Assembly (NCBI GenBank): GCA_018241665.1
Contig: JAFEDK010000007.1
Span: 186,001 to 250,000, forward strand
Direction of reading: 5' to 3'
DNA length: 64,000 nt
Source of the DNA: Pseudomonadota bacterium
GTDB lineage: Bacteria > Pseudomonadota > Gammaproteobacteria > Burkholderiales > Rhodocyclaceae
The stretch's first letter is position 1; every line of letters begins with the position of its first letter. The translations under genes and the position numbers were made by a program. A model generated the notes under the pieces. It saw nothing but the letters and a program-made list of their open reading frames with translations, made no database searches and was not told the DNA's origin. Of this stretch, positions 55,354 through 64,000 are shown in pieces.

Positions 55354-56427
55354 ATGTTCAAGTCCGCTCTTCGCCCCGTAATCACCGCCCTGGCCCTGGC
55401 ATTGCCACTGGCGGCGGTCGCCGGCGGCTATTCCGATGTTGCCGCTGTGCCGGCCAAGGCCTCGCCACTGGCGGCCAAGTCCCTGTTGAACGGTCTCGCC
55501 CGGGCTGGCGAGCGGATCGTCGCCGTCGGCCAGCGCGGCCACATCGTCCTCTCCGACGACGGTGGCAAGAGCTGGCGCCAAGCAAGTGTGCCGGTCAGTT
55601 CGGACCTCGTCGCAGTCAGCTTTCCGAGTGCAAAGCAAGGTTGGGCAGTCGGCCACGACGGTGTGGTGCTCCACAGCGCGGATGCTGGCGCGACCTGGAC
55701 CGTGCAGCTGGATGGCCGCCGCGCCGGCCAGCTGATGCTCGCCCATTACAGCCGCCTGGCCGAAAGCAGTGCCCTCGGCAGCGGAGAGCAGATCGACCGC
55801 TTGCTGGACGACGTCAAGCGCATTGGCGGGCAGGGGGCCGAGAACCCCTTCCTCGATGTGTGGTTCAGCGATGAGCGCAACGGTTTCATCGTCGGTGCCT
55901 TCAACCTGATCTTCCGCACCGCCGATGGCGGCAAGAGCTGGGAGCCCTGGTTCGACCGTACCGACAACCCGAACCGCCTGCATCTGTATGCGCTGCGCGG
56001 CATCGGCAGCGACGTGTATGCGGTGGGCGAGCAGGGCCTGGTGCTCAAGCTCGATGCCCAGGCAAGCCGCTTCCGGGCGCTTGAGTCGCCGTACAAGGGA
56101 ACGTATTTCGGGGTCACCGGCAACGACGACAAGGTGCTGGTTTTCGGGCTGCGCGGCAACGCCTATCGCAGCGCGGACGGCGGCCGGAGCTGGGTCAAGG
56201 TGGACAGCGGCATCCAGGACGGCCTCACGGGAGCCGCCGCCTTCGGGCCGCGGGGGCTGTTGATGGTCAGCCAGTCCGGCCAGGTGCTGGTCAGCAAGGA
56301 CGCCGGCGAGCATTTCTCGCCGCTCAAGCTTACGCAGGCTGCGCCTGCCTCCGCCGTGCTGGCGCTGGGCAGCGACACGGTCGTGATCGCGGGTGCCCGC
56401 GGCGTGCGCGCCGAAGCCCTGCGTTAA
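55354..56427 (+). CDS. YCF48-like (photosynthesis-II-assembly type) beta-propeller
   Basis: A 357-residue secreted protein: signal peptide (PVITALALALPLAAVAGG), then repeated DGGKSW-like blades (SDDGGKSWRQ, SADAGATWTV, TADGGKSWEP, SADGGRSWVK, SKDAGEHFSP), forming a beta-propeller related to YCF48/HCF136. ATG at 55354 because it begins the signal peptide; the in-frame extension to 55234 lies inside DUF1329. In this gene order it sits before an RND transporter, so it is probably a periplasmic partner of that transporter. Not photosynthesis-related here. Confidence 0.88.
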   Translation: MFKSALRPVITALALALPLAAVAGGYSDVAAVPAKASPLAAKSLLNGLARAGERIVAVGQRGHIVLSDDGGKSWRQASVPVSSDLVAVSFPSAKQGWAVGHDGVVLHSADAGATWTVQLDGRRAGQLMLAHYSRLAESSALGSGEQIDRLLDDVKRIGGQGAENPFLDVWFSDERNGFIVGAFNLIFRTADGGKSWEPWFDRTDNPNRLHLYALRGIGSDVYAVGEQGLVLKLDAQASRFRALESPYKGTYFGVTGNDDKVLVFGLRGNAYRSADGGRSWVKVDSGIQDGLTGAAAFGPRGLLMVSQSGQVLVSKDAGEHFSPLKLTQAAPASAVLALGSDTVVIAGARGVRAEALR

Positions 56428-56445
56428 AAGAAGGAGAACCCCGCC

Positions 56446-58845
56446 ATGGCCGTTTCAAGCCATACCCTGGATCAGGCCCCCGTCGTGCAGTCCCTCGGGG
56501 ACTTCGATCCGCACTCGGGCAACGCCCTCGAGCGCCTGATCTTCAACAACCGTCTGGCCGTCGTGGTGCTTTGCGGCCTGGCAACGCTGGCGCTGGCCGT
56601 CATCGCGTTCTCGAAACTGAGCTTCAACGCCAGCTTCGAGAAGATGATTCCGCAGAGCCATCCCTACATCCAGAACTACCTCGAGAACCGCAAGGAGCTG
56701 CGTGGCCTCGGCAACGCGCTCCGGGTGGTCGTCGAAAACCCCAATGGCGACATCTTCGACACCAAGTACCAGGAGGCACTCAAGCAGATAAACGACGAGC
56801 TGTTCCTGACGCCCGGCGTCGATCGCGCCTGGGTCAAGTCGCTGTGGACGCCGTCGGTGCGCTGGAACGAGGTAACCGAGGAGGGCTTCCAGGGCGGGCC
56901 GGTGATGCCCGAATCCTACGATGGCTCACAGAAGGCCACTGAGCAGCTGCGCCTGAACATCACCCGTGCCGGCATTGTCGGCCGCTTTGTCGGCGCCGAC
57001 TACAAGTCGAGCATGATCTTCGTGCCCTTGCTGGACAAGGATCCGGCCACCGGCCAGGCAATCGACTACCGCGCCCTGTCGCGGACGCTGGAGGACGGCA
57101 TCCGCGCCAGGTTCGAGAATGCACCGGGCGCCCCTGTGCGCATCCACATCATCGGCTTCGCCAAGCTGGTCGGCGATCTCATCGACGGGCTGGCCCAGGT
57201 GATGACGTATTTCGCCATCGCCGCGCTGATCGCCATCGTCGTGATCTACGCCTACACCCGTTGCACCCGCAGCACGGCGCTGGTGGTGGCCTGCTCGATG
57301 GCGGCGGTCGTCTGGCAGCTGGGCCTGGTGTCGGCCTTCGGCTTCGAGCTCGATCCGTTCTCGGTGCTGGTGCCCTTCCTGATCTTCGCGATCGGGGTTT
57401 CCCATGGCGCCCAGAAGATGAACGGCATCATGCAGGACATCGGCCGCGGCACGCACAAGCTGGTGGCGGCGCGCTTCACTTTCCGACGCCTGTTCCTGGC
57501 CGGCATTACCGCGCTCCTGGCCGATGCGGTGGGTTTCGCGGTACTGGTGGTGATCGACATTCCGGTGATCAAGGATTTGGCCATCACCGCCAGCATCGGC
57601 GTGGCGGTGCTGATCTTCACCAACCTGATCCTGCTGCCGGTGCTGCTGTCTTACACCGGCGTCAGCGCCCGTGCCGCCGAGCGCAGCCTGAGCAGCATCG
57701 ATGCCGCGGCGGAGCAGCGCGGTGTGTGGGGCTGGCTGGGCCACTTCACCGAAAGGCGCTGGGCGCTGCCGACGATCCTCGTCTCCGCCGTGCTGACCGC
57801 GGTGGGCTTTGCAGTGAGCCATAACCTGAAGATCGGTGACCTGGAGGCCGGCGCTCCGGAGCTGCGGGCGGACTCCCGTTACAACCGGGACAACGCCTAC
57901 GTCACGTCCCATTACGCGTTGTCCAGCGATCAGTTCGCGGTGATCGTGAAGACCGCCGCCGAAGGCTGCCTCAAGTACCAGACCCAGGTCGAGGCCGACC
58001 GTCTGGCCTGGGAGCTGCGACAGCTGCCGGGGGTGCAGACCACCGTGTTCCTTGGGGACGCGATCCGCCAGATCACCGCCGGCTCCTACGAAGGCAATCC
58101 CAAGTGGCTGACCCTGGCCCGCAACCAGGACGTGCTCAATTACGGCGCCCAGCAGGCCTCGACCAACAACCCGGACCTGTTCAACAACGATTGCTCGGTG
58201 ATGCCGGTGATCGCCTATCTCACCGACCATCGCGCCGACACCCTCGACCGGATTGCCGCTGCAGCCGACCGATTCGCTGCGGAGCACGGCACGCCCGATC
58301 GCCAGTTCCTGCTGGCCGCCGGCAGCGCCGGCATCGAGGCGGCCACCAACAGCGTGGTGCGCGACGCCAACCGCACGATGCTGCTCTACGTGTATGGCGC
58401 GGTCAGCGTGCTGTGCCTGATCACCTTCCGCAGCTGGCGTGCGACGGTGGTGGCGATCCTGCCGCTGGCGGTGACATCCATCCTCTGCGAGGCGCTGATG
58501 GTGATGCTGGGCATCGGGGTGAAGGTCGCCACGCTGCCGGTCATCGCCCTCGGCGTGGGTATCGGCGTCGATTACGCCCTCTACCTGCTGAGCATCCAGC
58601 TCGCCCAGCAGCGGGCCGGCGCATCCCTGGCGGTCGCTTACCGACGCGCGCTGCAATTCACCGGCAAGGTCGTCGCGCTGGTCGGCGTCACCCTGGCCGC
58701 CGGGGTGGTGACCTGGGCCTGGTCGCCGATCAAGTTCCAGGGCGACATGGGCATCCTGCTGACCTTCATGTTCGTGTGGAACATGGTCGGGGCGCTGGTC
58801 CTGATACCCGCGCTGTCCCACTTCCTGCTGCGCAAGCCGGCCTGA
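56446..58845 (+). CDS. RND-superfamily transporter (MMPL/HpnN-like)
   Basis: A 799-residue inner-membrane transporter of the MMPL/RND type, with two repeats each of one membrane helix, a large periplasmic domain and five more helices. Evidence: LVVACSMAAVVWQLGLVSAF, FLIFAIGVSHGAQKMNGIMQ, FAVLVVIDIPVIKDLAITAS in the first half and VIALGVGIGVDYALYLLSIQ in the second. Such proteins move lipids or hydrophobic compounds. It begins 18 bases after YCF48 and ends 35 bases before the UPF0324 gene. Substrate and direction are unknown; with DUF1302, DUF1329 and YCF48 it could form a cell-envelope conduit. Confidence 0.9.
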   Translation: MAVSSHTLDQAPVVQSLGDFDPHSGNALERLIFNNRLAVVVLCGLATLALAVIAFSKLSFNASFEKMIPQSHPYIQNYLENRKELRGLGNALRVVVENPNGDIFDTKYQEALKQINDELFLTPGVDRAWVKSLWTPSVRWNEVTEEGFQGGPVMPESYDGSQKATEQLRLNITRAGIVGRFVGADYKSSMIFVPLLDKDPATGQAIDYRALSRTLEDGIRARFENAPGAPVRIHIIGFAKLVGDLIDGLAQVMTYFAIAALIAIVVIYAYTRCTRSTALVVACSMAAVVWQLGLVSAFGFELDPFSVLVPFLIFAIGVSHGAQKMNGIMQDIGRGTHKLVAARFTFRRLFLAGITALLADAVGFAVLVVIDIPVIKDLAITASIGVAVLIFTNLILLPVLLSYTGVSARAAERSLSSIDAAAEQRGVWGWLGHFTERRWALPTILVSAVLTAVGFAVSHNLKIGDLEAGAPELRADSRYNRDNAYVTSHYALSSDQFAVIVKTAAEGCLKYQTQVEADRLAWELRQLPGVQTTVFLGDAIRQITAGSYEGNPKWLTLARNQDVLNYGAQQASTNNPDLFNNDCSVMPVIAYLTDHRADTLDRIAAAADRFAAEHGTPDRQFLLAAGSAGIEAATNSVVRDANRTMLLYVYGAVSVLCLITFRSWRATVVAILPLAVTSILCEALMVMLGIGVKVATLPVIALGVGIGVDYALYLLSIQLAQQRAGASLAVAYRRALQFTGKVVALVGVTLAAGVVTWAWSPIKFQGDMGILLTFMFVWNMVGALVLIPALSHFLLRKPA

Positions 58846-58880
58846 GCCAGTCCACCCAAACGCACTCGGAGAACCCCGAC

Positions 58881-59885
58881 ATGCAAGCACTTTCTTCCCT
58901 GCGGATGACGACCTGGCCGGCCTGGGGGCCGGGCCTGCTCACCGCCGCGACCATCGCCATGGCGGCCAGCTTCGTGGCCGAGCACCAGGGTGGTCCGCAA
59001 CTGCTCTTCGCGCTGTTCTTCGGCATGGCCTTCAACTTTGCGGCGGAAGGTCCTAAGGTGAAACCGGGGATCGACTTCGCATCGCGCAGCGTGCTGCGCT
59101 TCGGCGTCGCCCTGCTGGGCGCCCGGATCACCCTCGAACAGATCACCGCCCTCGGCATCGCGCCGGTGGTCCTGGTGGTGTCAGGTGTGGTGGGCACCAT
59201 CCTGTTCGGCGCCATGCTCGGTCGCCTGCTCAAGCGTCCGGTTGTCGAGGGGCTGCTGACCGGCGGTGCGGTGGCGATCTGCGGCGCGTCCGCGGCCCTC
59301 GCCATCGCCGCGGTGCTGCCGCGCAACGACGAGAACCAGCGCTTCACGCTCTTTACCGTCGTCGGTGTAACCACCTTGTCCACGGTGGCGATGATCGTTT
59401 ATCCGAGCGTGGTCAAGATCTGCGGCCTGGATGCCCACGGCGCGGCGGTCTTCCTAGGCGGCACCATCCACGACGTGGCCCAGGTGGTGGCTGCGGGTTA
59501 CCTCATCTCGCCGCAGGTCGGCGACAGCGCGACCTTCGTCAAGCTGCTGCGGGTCGCGACGCTGATGCCGGTCGTGGCTTGTTTCGGGGTGATGTTCCGT
59601 GCCCAGGGTGGCGATGCCGGCGCCCGGCCGCCGGTGCTGCCTGGCTTCCTGGTGGGCTTCATGGCGCTGATGGCACTGAACAGCCTGGGTTGGCTGCCGG
59701 CCTCCGTGGCCCACGGTCTGGGCGACCTGTCCCGCTGGTGTCTGGTGGTGGCCATCGCCGCCCTCGGCGTCAAGACGTCCTTTCAACAGCTCGCGCGCCT
59801 GGGCTGGCGGCCGGTGTTCATGCTGGTGGCTGAAACCCTGTTCCTGGCTGCGTTGATCCTCGCCGGCGTTACCGTACTGCGCTGA
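58881..59885 (+). CDS. UPF0324 (YeiH-type) inner-membrane protein, putative sulfate exporter
   Basis: A 334-residue, ~10-helix membrane protein of the UPF0324/YeiH family. [54 protein letters not shown] and [15 protein letters not shown] are the family hallmarks. Relatives are annotated as putative sulfate exporters in sulfonate degradation. Start at ATG 58881 behind CGGAGAA. It links the RND cluster to the ligase gene 46 bases later. With a TauD-type dioxygenase in the opposite arm, an organosulfur substrate is a hypothesis, not shown. Confidence 0.85.
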   Translation: MQALSSLRMTTWPAWGPGLLTAATIAMAASFVAEHQGGPQLLFALFFGMAFNFAAEGPKVKPGIDFASRSVLRFGVALLGARITLEQITALGIAPVVLVVSGVVGTILFGAMLGRLLKRPVVEGLLTGGAVAICGASAALAIAAVLPRNDENQRFTLFTVVGVTTLSTVAMIVYPSVVKICGLDAHGAAVFLGGTIHDVAQVVAAGYLISPQVGDSATFVKLLRVATLMPVVACFGVMFRAQGGDAGARPPVLPGFLVGFMALMALNSLGWLPASVAHGLGDLSRWCLVVAIAALGVKTSFQQLARLGWRPVFMLVAETLFLAALILAGVTVLR

Positions 59886-59931
59886 GCCGGCGCCCCAATT
59901 GAAAAAACCACAATACCCGAGGAGACCCGAC

Positions 59932-61569
59932 ATGTTTGGCCTGATGCAGGACCGCCCATTGCTGATTTCGTCGCTGATCGAACATGCGGCGGCTTTTCAC
60001 CCCCACGCCGAGATCGTGTCCCGCACGGTCGAGGGGCCGATCCACCGCTGCACCTACGCGGATATCCGCCGTCGTGCGATGCAGGTGGCCAACGCCATGA
60101 AAACCTTGGGCGTACGGCCTGGCGACCGGGTCGGCACGCTGGCCTGGAACGGCTACCGGCACATGGAGCAGTACTTCGGTGTGTCCGGCATGGGCGCCGT
60201 GCTGCACACCATCAACCCGCGTCTGTTCCCGGAGCAGATCGAGTACATCGCCAACCATGCCGAAGACCAGTACCTCTTCTTCGATGTGAGCTTCACCGCG
60301 TTGATCGAGAAGCTCGCGCCGCGCATGAAGAGCGTGAAGGCCTTCATCGCGATGACCGACCGGGCCAATATGCCCACCGCCGACATTCCCGGCCTGATCT
60401 GTTACGAAGACCTGATCGGCCGCGAGCCGGCGGAATACCGCTGGCCGGAGTTCGACGAGCGGGCGGCGTCTTCCCTGTGCTACACGTCCGGAACGACGGG
60501 CAACCCAAAGGGCGTGCTGTACAGCCACCGCTCGTCGGTGCTGCACGCCTTCCTGGCCTGCAGTGTGGACGGCCTGGGCCTGGGGGCTGCGGAGAGTGCG
60601 CTGGTCGTGGTGCCGATGTTCCATGTGAACGCCTGGGGCATGCCCTACGCCGGCGCCATGTGCGGCGCCAAGCTGGTGCTGCCCGGCCCGGCGATGGACG
60701 GCAAAAGTCTCTACGAACTGATCCGCGACGAAGGCGTGACCCTCGCGCTGGGTGTGCCGACGGTCTGGCAGATGCTGCTCCAGCACGCCGAGCGCAATGC
60801 CACCGATCCGAAGCGCGAGCTTGTGCTGCGGCGGGTCGTCATCGGCGGGTCCTCGGCGCCACGCTCCATGTGCGAAGCCTTCGAGACGCTGTTGGGCGCC
60901 TTCGTGGTGCACGCCTGGGGCATGACCGAGATGTCGCCGATCGGGACCATCTGCAACCTGCTCCCCAAGCACAAACGGGCCAGTCTCGAACAGCGCCTGG
61001 ACCTGCAGGTGAAGCAGGGGCGGGGCGTGTATGGCGTGGAGCTGAAGCTTACCGACGAGGACGGCAATCGCCTGCCCCACGACGGCACTACGGCCGGCCA
61101 TCTCAAGGTACGCGGCCCGTGGATCGCCAACGCCTACTTCCGTGACGAAGGCACTTCGATCCTGGACGAGGAGGGCTTCTTCGACACCGGCGATATCGCC
61201 ACCATCGACCTGGACGGCTACATGCACATCACCGACCGGGCCAAGGACGTGATCAAGTCGGGCGGCGAATGGATCTCGTCCATCGACCTGGAGAACGCGG
61301 CGGTTGGCATGCCGGGCGTGGCCGAAGCGGCGGTAATCGGCATCCCTCATCCCAAGTGGCAGGAGCGGCCGCTGTTGATCGTCGTACGCAAGCCCGATTG
61401 CCCGCTGATCAGCAAGGACGACGTGCTGCAGTATCTGGAAAGCCAGGTCGCCAAGTGGTGGCTGCCGGACGACGTGGTGTTCATCGAGGAGATGCCCCAC
61501 ACCGCCACCGGAAAGCTGCAGAAGATGGCCCTGCGCCAGATGTTCCGCGATTACCGCTTTCCCGCCTGA
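59932..61569 (+). CDS. AMP-forming acyl-CoA ligase
   Basis: A 545-residue ANL-family ligase. P-loop [34 protein letters not shown]; hinge [21 protein letters not shown]-terminal Lys in [13 protein letters not shown]. By similarity it belongs with medium/long-chain fatty-acyl or AlkK/FadD3-type ligases. It probably activates the imported hydrophobic acid. It differs clearly from FadD at 19237. ATG 59932 behind GAGGAGAC; an ATG-less in-frame stretch upstream (to 59899) is excluded by that signal. Confidence 0.92.
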   Translation: MFGLMQDRPLLISSLIEHAAAFHPHAEIVSRTVEGPIHRCTYADIRRRAMQVANAMKTLGVRPGDRVGTLAWNGYRHMEQYFGVSGMGAVLHTINPRLFPEQIEYIANHAEDQYLFFDVSFTALIEKLAPRMKSVKAFIAMTDRANMPTADIPGLICYEDLIGREPAEYRWPEFDERAASSLCYTSGTTGNPKGVLYSHRSSVLHAFLACSVDGLGLGAAESALVVVPMFHVNAWGMPYAGAMCGAKLVLPGPAMDGKSLYELIRDEGVTLALGVPTVWQMLLQHAERNATDPKRELVLRRVVIGGSSAPRSMCEAFETLLGAFVVHAWGMTEMSPIGTICNLLPKHKRASLEQRLDLQVKQGRGVYGVELKLTDEDGNRLPHDGTTAGHLKVRGPWIANAYFRDEGTSILDEEGFFDTGDIATIDLDGYMHITDRAKDVIKSGGEWISSIDLENAAVGMPGVAEAAVIGIPHPKWQERPLLIVVRKPDCPLISKDDVLQYLESQVAKWWLPDDVVFIEEMPHTATGKLQKMALRQMFRDYRFPA

Positions 61570-61589
61570 TCGCCCCGAGGAGATCCAAG

Positions 61590-62249
61590 TTGAACAAGTT
61601 GATGGATTGGGACGACGTCGGCCCTTTATTCCGTGACGGCATGAGCATCATGGTCGGCGGCTTCTTTGCCGTCGGCACGCCGGGCGGCATCGTTTCCCTG
61701 CTGGCAAGGCAGGGTACCTGTGAGCTGACCCTGATCGGCAACGACACCGCCTCGCCGACCACCGGCGTGGGGCCGCTGATCTCCAGTGGGCAGGTCAGCA
61801 AGGTGATCGTTTCCCACATCGGGACTAACCCCGTCACCGGCCGCAAGATGATGGACGGCGAGATGGAGGTGGAGCTGGTGCCCCAGGGCACGCTGGCCGA
61901 GCGCATCCGTTGCGGCGGCTCCGGCCTGGGCGGCGTACTGACGCCGACCGGCGTCGGCACCGTGGTGGAGGAAGGCAAGACCAAGCTGGCGGTCGGTGGC
62001 CGGGAGTATCTCCTCGAACTGCCGCTGCGCGCCGACGTGGCCATCCTCAAGGCCCGCAAAGCCGACCGGGCCGGGAACCTTGTCTATGAACGCGCCGCGC
62101 GCAACTTCAATCCGGTGATGGCCTTCGCCGCCGACCTGGTGATCGCCGAGGTGGATGAGCTGGTGGAGACCGGCTGCATCGACCCGGATGACGTCATGAC
62201 GCCGGCCGCGCTGGTGGACCGGATCGTCGTGAGCAGGAAGGAGGCCTGA
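61590..62249 (+). CDS. 3-oxoacid CoA-transferase, subunit A
   Basis: A 219-residue alpha subunit of a family I CoA-transferase (AtoD/ScoA-like). N terminus [20 protein letters not shown], then [32 protein letters not shown] and [14 protein letters not shown]. The start is TTG at 61590, with GAGGAGA ahead; the frame continues open upstream inside the ligase gene, which cannot be coding. Subunit B starts one base after its stop. With BKACE in the same locus, acetoacetate would be a natural substrate. Confidence 0.92.
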   Translation: MNKLMDWDDVGPLFRDGMSIMVGGFFAVGTPGGIVSLLARQGTCELTLIGNDTASPTTGVGPLISSGQVSKVIVSHIGTNPVTGRKMMDGEMEVELVPQGTLAERIRCGGSGLGGVLTPTGVGTVVEEGKTKLAVGGREYLLELPLRADVAILKARKADRAGNLVYERAARNFNPVMAFAADLVIAEVDELVETGCIDPDDVMTPAALVDRIVVSRKEA

Positions 62250-62250
62250 C

Positions 62251-62904
62251 ATGGATGCAAAAGAACGCATCGCCCGCCGCGTGGCGCAGGAGCTGAAGGA
62301 AGGCTACGTGGTGAATCTGGGCATCGGCCTGCCGACCCTGGTGCCGCGCTTCCTGCCGAAGGATGTGCACATCACGCTGCAGTCAGAAAACGGCTTTCTC
62401 GGCATGGGCGCCCTGGACGGCGAGCCGCGGCCGGGCGAGGTGAATGCCGGCGGCCAGCCCTGCGGCCTGGTGCCGGGCGCAGCGGTGTTCGACAGCGTGA
62501 CCTCCTTCGCGCTGATCCGCGGTGGCCACGTGGACGTGACGGTGCTCGGTGGCCTGCAGGTGGACGAGGACGGCAACCTCGCCAACTGGATGGTGCCCGG
62601 CAAGATGATTCCCGGCATGGGCGGCGCGATGGACCTGCTGGCCGGCGCGAAGAAGGTCATCGTGGCCATGGAGCATTGCACCAAGACCGGCGAGCCTCGC
62701 CTGCTGGAACGCTGCGACCTGCCGCTCACCGCCAAGGGGCGTGTGTCCCTTGTGGTGACCGAGCTGGCCGTGTTCGGCATTTCCCACGGGGAATTCGTGC
62801 TGCGGGAACTGGCGCCCGGCGTCGATCTGGAGACGCTCCGGCAGAAGACCGGCGCGCGCTTCCTGGTCTCCGACAGCCTTAGTGAAATGGCCGCGGCGCT
62901 GTGA
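62251..62904 (+). CDS. 3-oxoacid CoA-transferase, subunit B
   Basis: A 217-residue beta subunit (AtoA/ScoB-like). The catalytic glutamate is in ITLQSENGFLGMG; other conserved segments are VNLGIGLPTLVPRFL and GKMIPGMGGAMDLLAGAKKV. It starts one base after subunit A, so the two are made as a heteromer. Family I enzymes swap CoA between acyl-CoA and acetoacetate or another acid; the exact partner is unknown. Confidence 0.94.
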   Translation: MDAKERIARRVAQELKEGYVVNLGIGLPTLVPRFLPKDVHITLQSENGFLGMGALDGEPRPGEVNAGGQPCGLVPGAAVFDSVTSFALIRGGHVDVTVLGGLQVDEDGNLANWMVPGKMIPGMGGAMDLLAGAKKVIVAMEHCTKTGEPRLLERCDLPLTAKGRVSLVVTELAVFGISHGEFVLRELAPGVDLETLRQKTGARFLVSDSLSEMAAAL

Positions 62905-62941
62905 GCCGTCGCGCAACTCCTACTATTTTCAGGAACAGAAC

Positions 62942-64000
62942 ATGAATCAATACACTGCCCCGATCCGCGACATGCAGTTCGTGATGCAGGAGCTGGCTGG
63001 CCTCGACCAGGTGCTGGCCCTACCGGGTTACGAGGAGGCTGACCGGGATCTGGTGGACGCGATCCTCGAGGAAGCCGGCAAGTTCGCCAGCGAAGTGCTG
63101 GCGCCACTCAACCGCGTAGGTGACAAGGAAGGTTGCCGCTGGGACGCGGGCCACGTGACGACCGCGCCGGGCTTCAAGGAGGCTTACCGGCAGTTCGTTG
63201 AATCGGGCTGGAACGGCGTTGCCTGCGAGCCGGAATTCGGCGGCCAGGGCCTGCCGCGCCTACTGTCGAGCGCGGTACGCGAGATGTGGAAGGCGTCGAA
63301 CATGGCCTTCTCCCTGTGCCCGATGCTGACCCAGGGCGCCATCGAGGCGCTGGCATTGAACGGCAGCGCCGAGCTGAAAGCCCTTTTCCTGGAGAAGATG
63401 GTGTCCGGCGAATGGACCGGCACGATGAACCTGACCGAACCGAACGCCGGGTCCGACCTCGCAGCGGTCCGCACCCGCGCCGAACCCCAGGCCGATGGCA
63501 GCTACCGGATCTTCGGCCAGAAGATCTTCATCACCTACGGCGAGCACGACATGACCGACAACATCGTGCACCTGGTGCTGGCCCGCCTGCCGGACGCCCC
63601 GGCGGGGGTGAAGGGCATCTCGCTGTTCGTAGTGCCGAAGTTGCTGGTGAATGCGGATGGCAGCCTAGGCGAGCGTAACGATGCCTGGTGTGCCTCCATC
63701 GAGCACAAGATGGGCATCCACGGCAGCCCGACGGCGGTGATGATCTTCGGCGAGAACGGCGGTGCGACCGGCTACCTGGTGGGCGAAGCCAACCGCGGCC
63801 TCGAATACATGTTCGTGATGATGAACGAGGCCCGCTTCGGTGTTGGGTTGGAAGGGCTGGCCATTGGCGAGCGGGCTTACCAGCAGGCGCTGGCCTATGC
63901 CCGCGAGCGGGTGCAGGGCAAGGACATGATGTCCCGTTCGCCGGAATCGGTGGCGATCATCCGGCATCCGGACGTGCGCCGCATGCTGATGCTGATGAAA
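62942..64000 (+). CDS. Acyl-CoA dehydrogenase, DmdC/FadE-like (3' truncated by window)
   Basis: 353 residues of a dehydrogenase closely resembling the one at 22018. Shared blocks include the N terminus TAPIRDMQFVMQEL versus RAPIKDMRFVMDEL, MNLTEPNAGSDL, FGQKIFITYGEHDMTDNI and HPDVRRMLMLMK at the window edge. The catalytic Glu region falls beyond the window. The ATG at 62942 follows AGGAAC; the gap after the CoA-transferase is 37 bases. No TetR-type operator is visible before it, so it is probably induced with the divergon, not the fad regulon. Confidence 0.93.
   Translation, partial: MNQYTAPIRDMQFVMQELAGLDQVLALPGYEEADRDLVDAILEEAGKFASEVLAPLNRVGDKEGCRWDAGHVTTAPGFKEAYRQFVESGWNGVACEPEFGGQGLPRLLSSAVREMWKASNMAFSLCPMLTQGAIEALALNGSAELKALFLEKMVSGEWTGTMNLTEPNAGSDLAAVRTRAEPQADGSYRIFGQKIFITYGEHDMTDNIVHLVLARLPDAPAGVKGISLFVVPKLLVNADGSLGERNDAWCASIEHKMGIHGSPTAVMIFGENGGATGYLVGEANRGLEYMFVMMNEARFGVGLEGLAIGERAYQQALAYARERVQGKDMMSRSPESVAIIRHPDVRRMLMLMK

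Noticed and set aside
56926-58890. Leftward open frame of about 650 codons over the RND gene
   Set aside because: Antisense shadow of a clear transporter gene; no domain.
1-64000. tRNA, rRNA, insertion sequences, prophage or integrative-element ends
   Set aside because: No tRNA/rRNA-like sequence, transposase or integrase family protein was recognised on either strand.

Overview
The window is GC-rich, densely packed chromosomal DNA, probably from a betaproteobacterium of the Rhodocyclales (Thauera/Azoarcus-like). This placement is an inference. It rests on the radA, alr, hup and prc neighbourhood, a DUF3079 protein, a fatty-acid degradation cluster with TetR-type operators, and protein sequences of betaproteobacterial character. 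No phylogeny was run. I see no rRNA, tRNA, CRISPR array, insertion sequence or prophage. Both ends cut through genes: a beta-CASP nuclease on the left and an acyl-CoA dehydrogenase on the right.

Layout. 1-7,004: end of a beta-CASP metallo-beta-lactamase nuclease, a small DUF3079 protein, a very large membrane hybrid histidine kinase and a CNNM/CorC-type transporter. 7,010-11,985: a copper divergon, with copA-cueR leftward behind a textbook CueR promoter and an OmpR-type regulator plus CusS-like kinase rightward. 12,048-23,814: a long-chain fatty-acid regulon made of a TetR regulator, FadL, a FadN-type bifunctional beta-oxidation protein, thiolase, a DUF4442 protein, a chalcone-isomerase-fold protein, FadD, a nitronate-monooxygenase-like flavoprotein and an acyl-CoA dehydrogenase. 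Three copies of an AAACGAWCGTTT-like palindrome precede fadL (two) and the dehydrogenase (one). 24,027-30,132: a small orphan gene, a tonB-exbB-exbD operon divergent from a TonB-dependent receptor with a Fur-like box between them, and an orphan NarL-type regulator. 30,164-38,534: housekeeping genes (lplT, a LysR regulator, alr, radA, HU, tail-specific protease, a methyltransferase). 38,707-42,573: one protein joining histidine kinase, receiver, PAS, GGDEF and EAL domains.

42,855-64,000: a large catabolic divergon. Leftward are USP-hemerythrin fusion, quinone oxidoreductase, TauD-type dioxygenase, a DUF849 beta-keto-acid cleavage enzyme (BKACE), an MFS transporter and an alpha/beta hydrolase. 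Rightward are a MalT-like LuxR regulator, DUF1302, DUF1329, a YCF48-like beta-propeller, an RND/MMPL transporter, a UPF0324 (YeiH-type) exporter, an acyl-CoA ligase, both subunits of a 3-oxoacid CoA-transferase and a second acyl-CoA dehydrogenase. Read together, this looks like an envelope system for a hydrophobic acid or ester, followed by CoA activation and beta-oxidation. BKACE would release acetoacetate and the CoA-transferase would activate it. The substrate cannot be read from the sequence. This is the best candidate for an undescribed system here.

Several catabolic genes begin with TTG behind strong Shine-Dalgarno sequences, and long GC hairpins or G-runs mark many of the gaps in the divergon.
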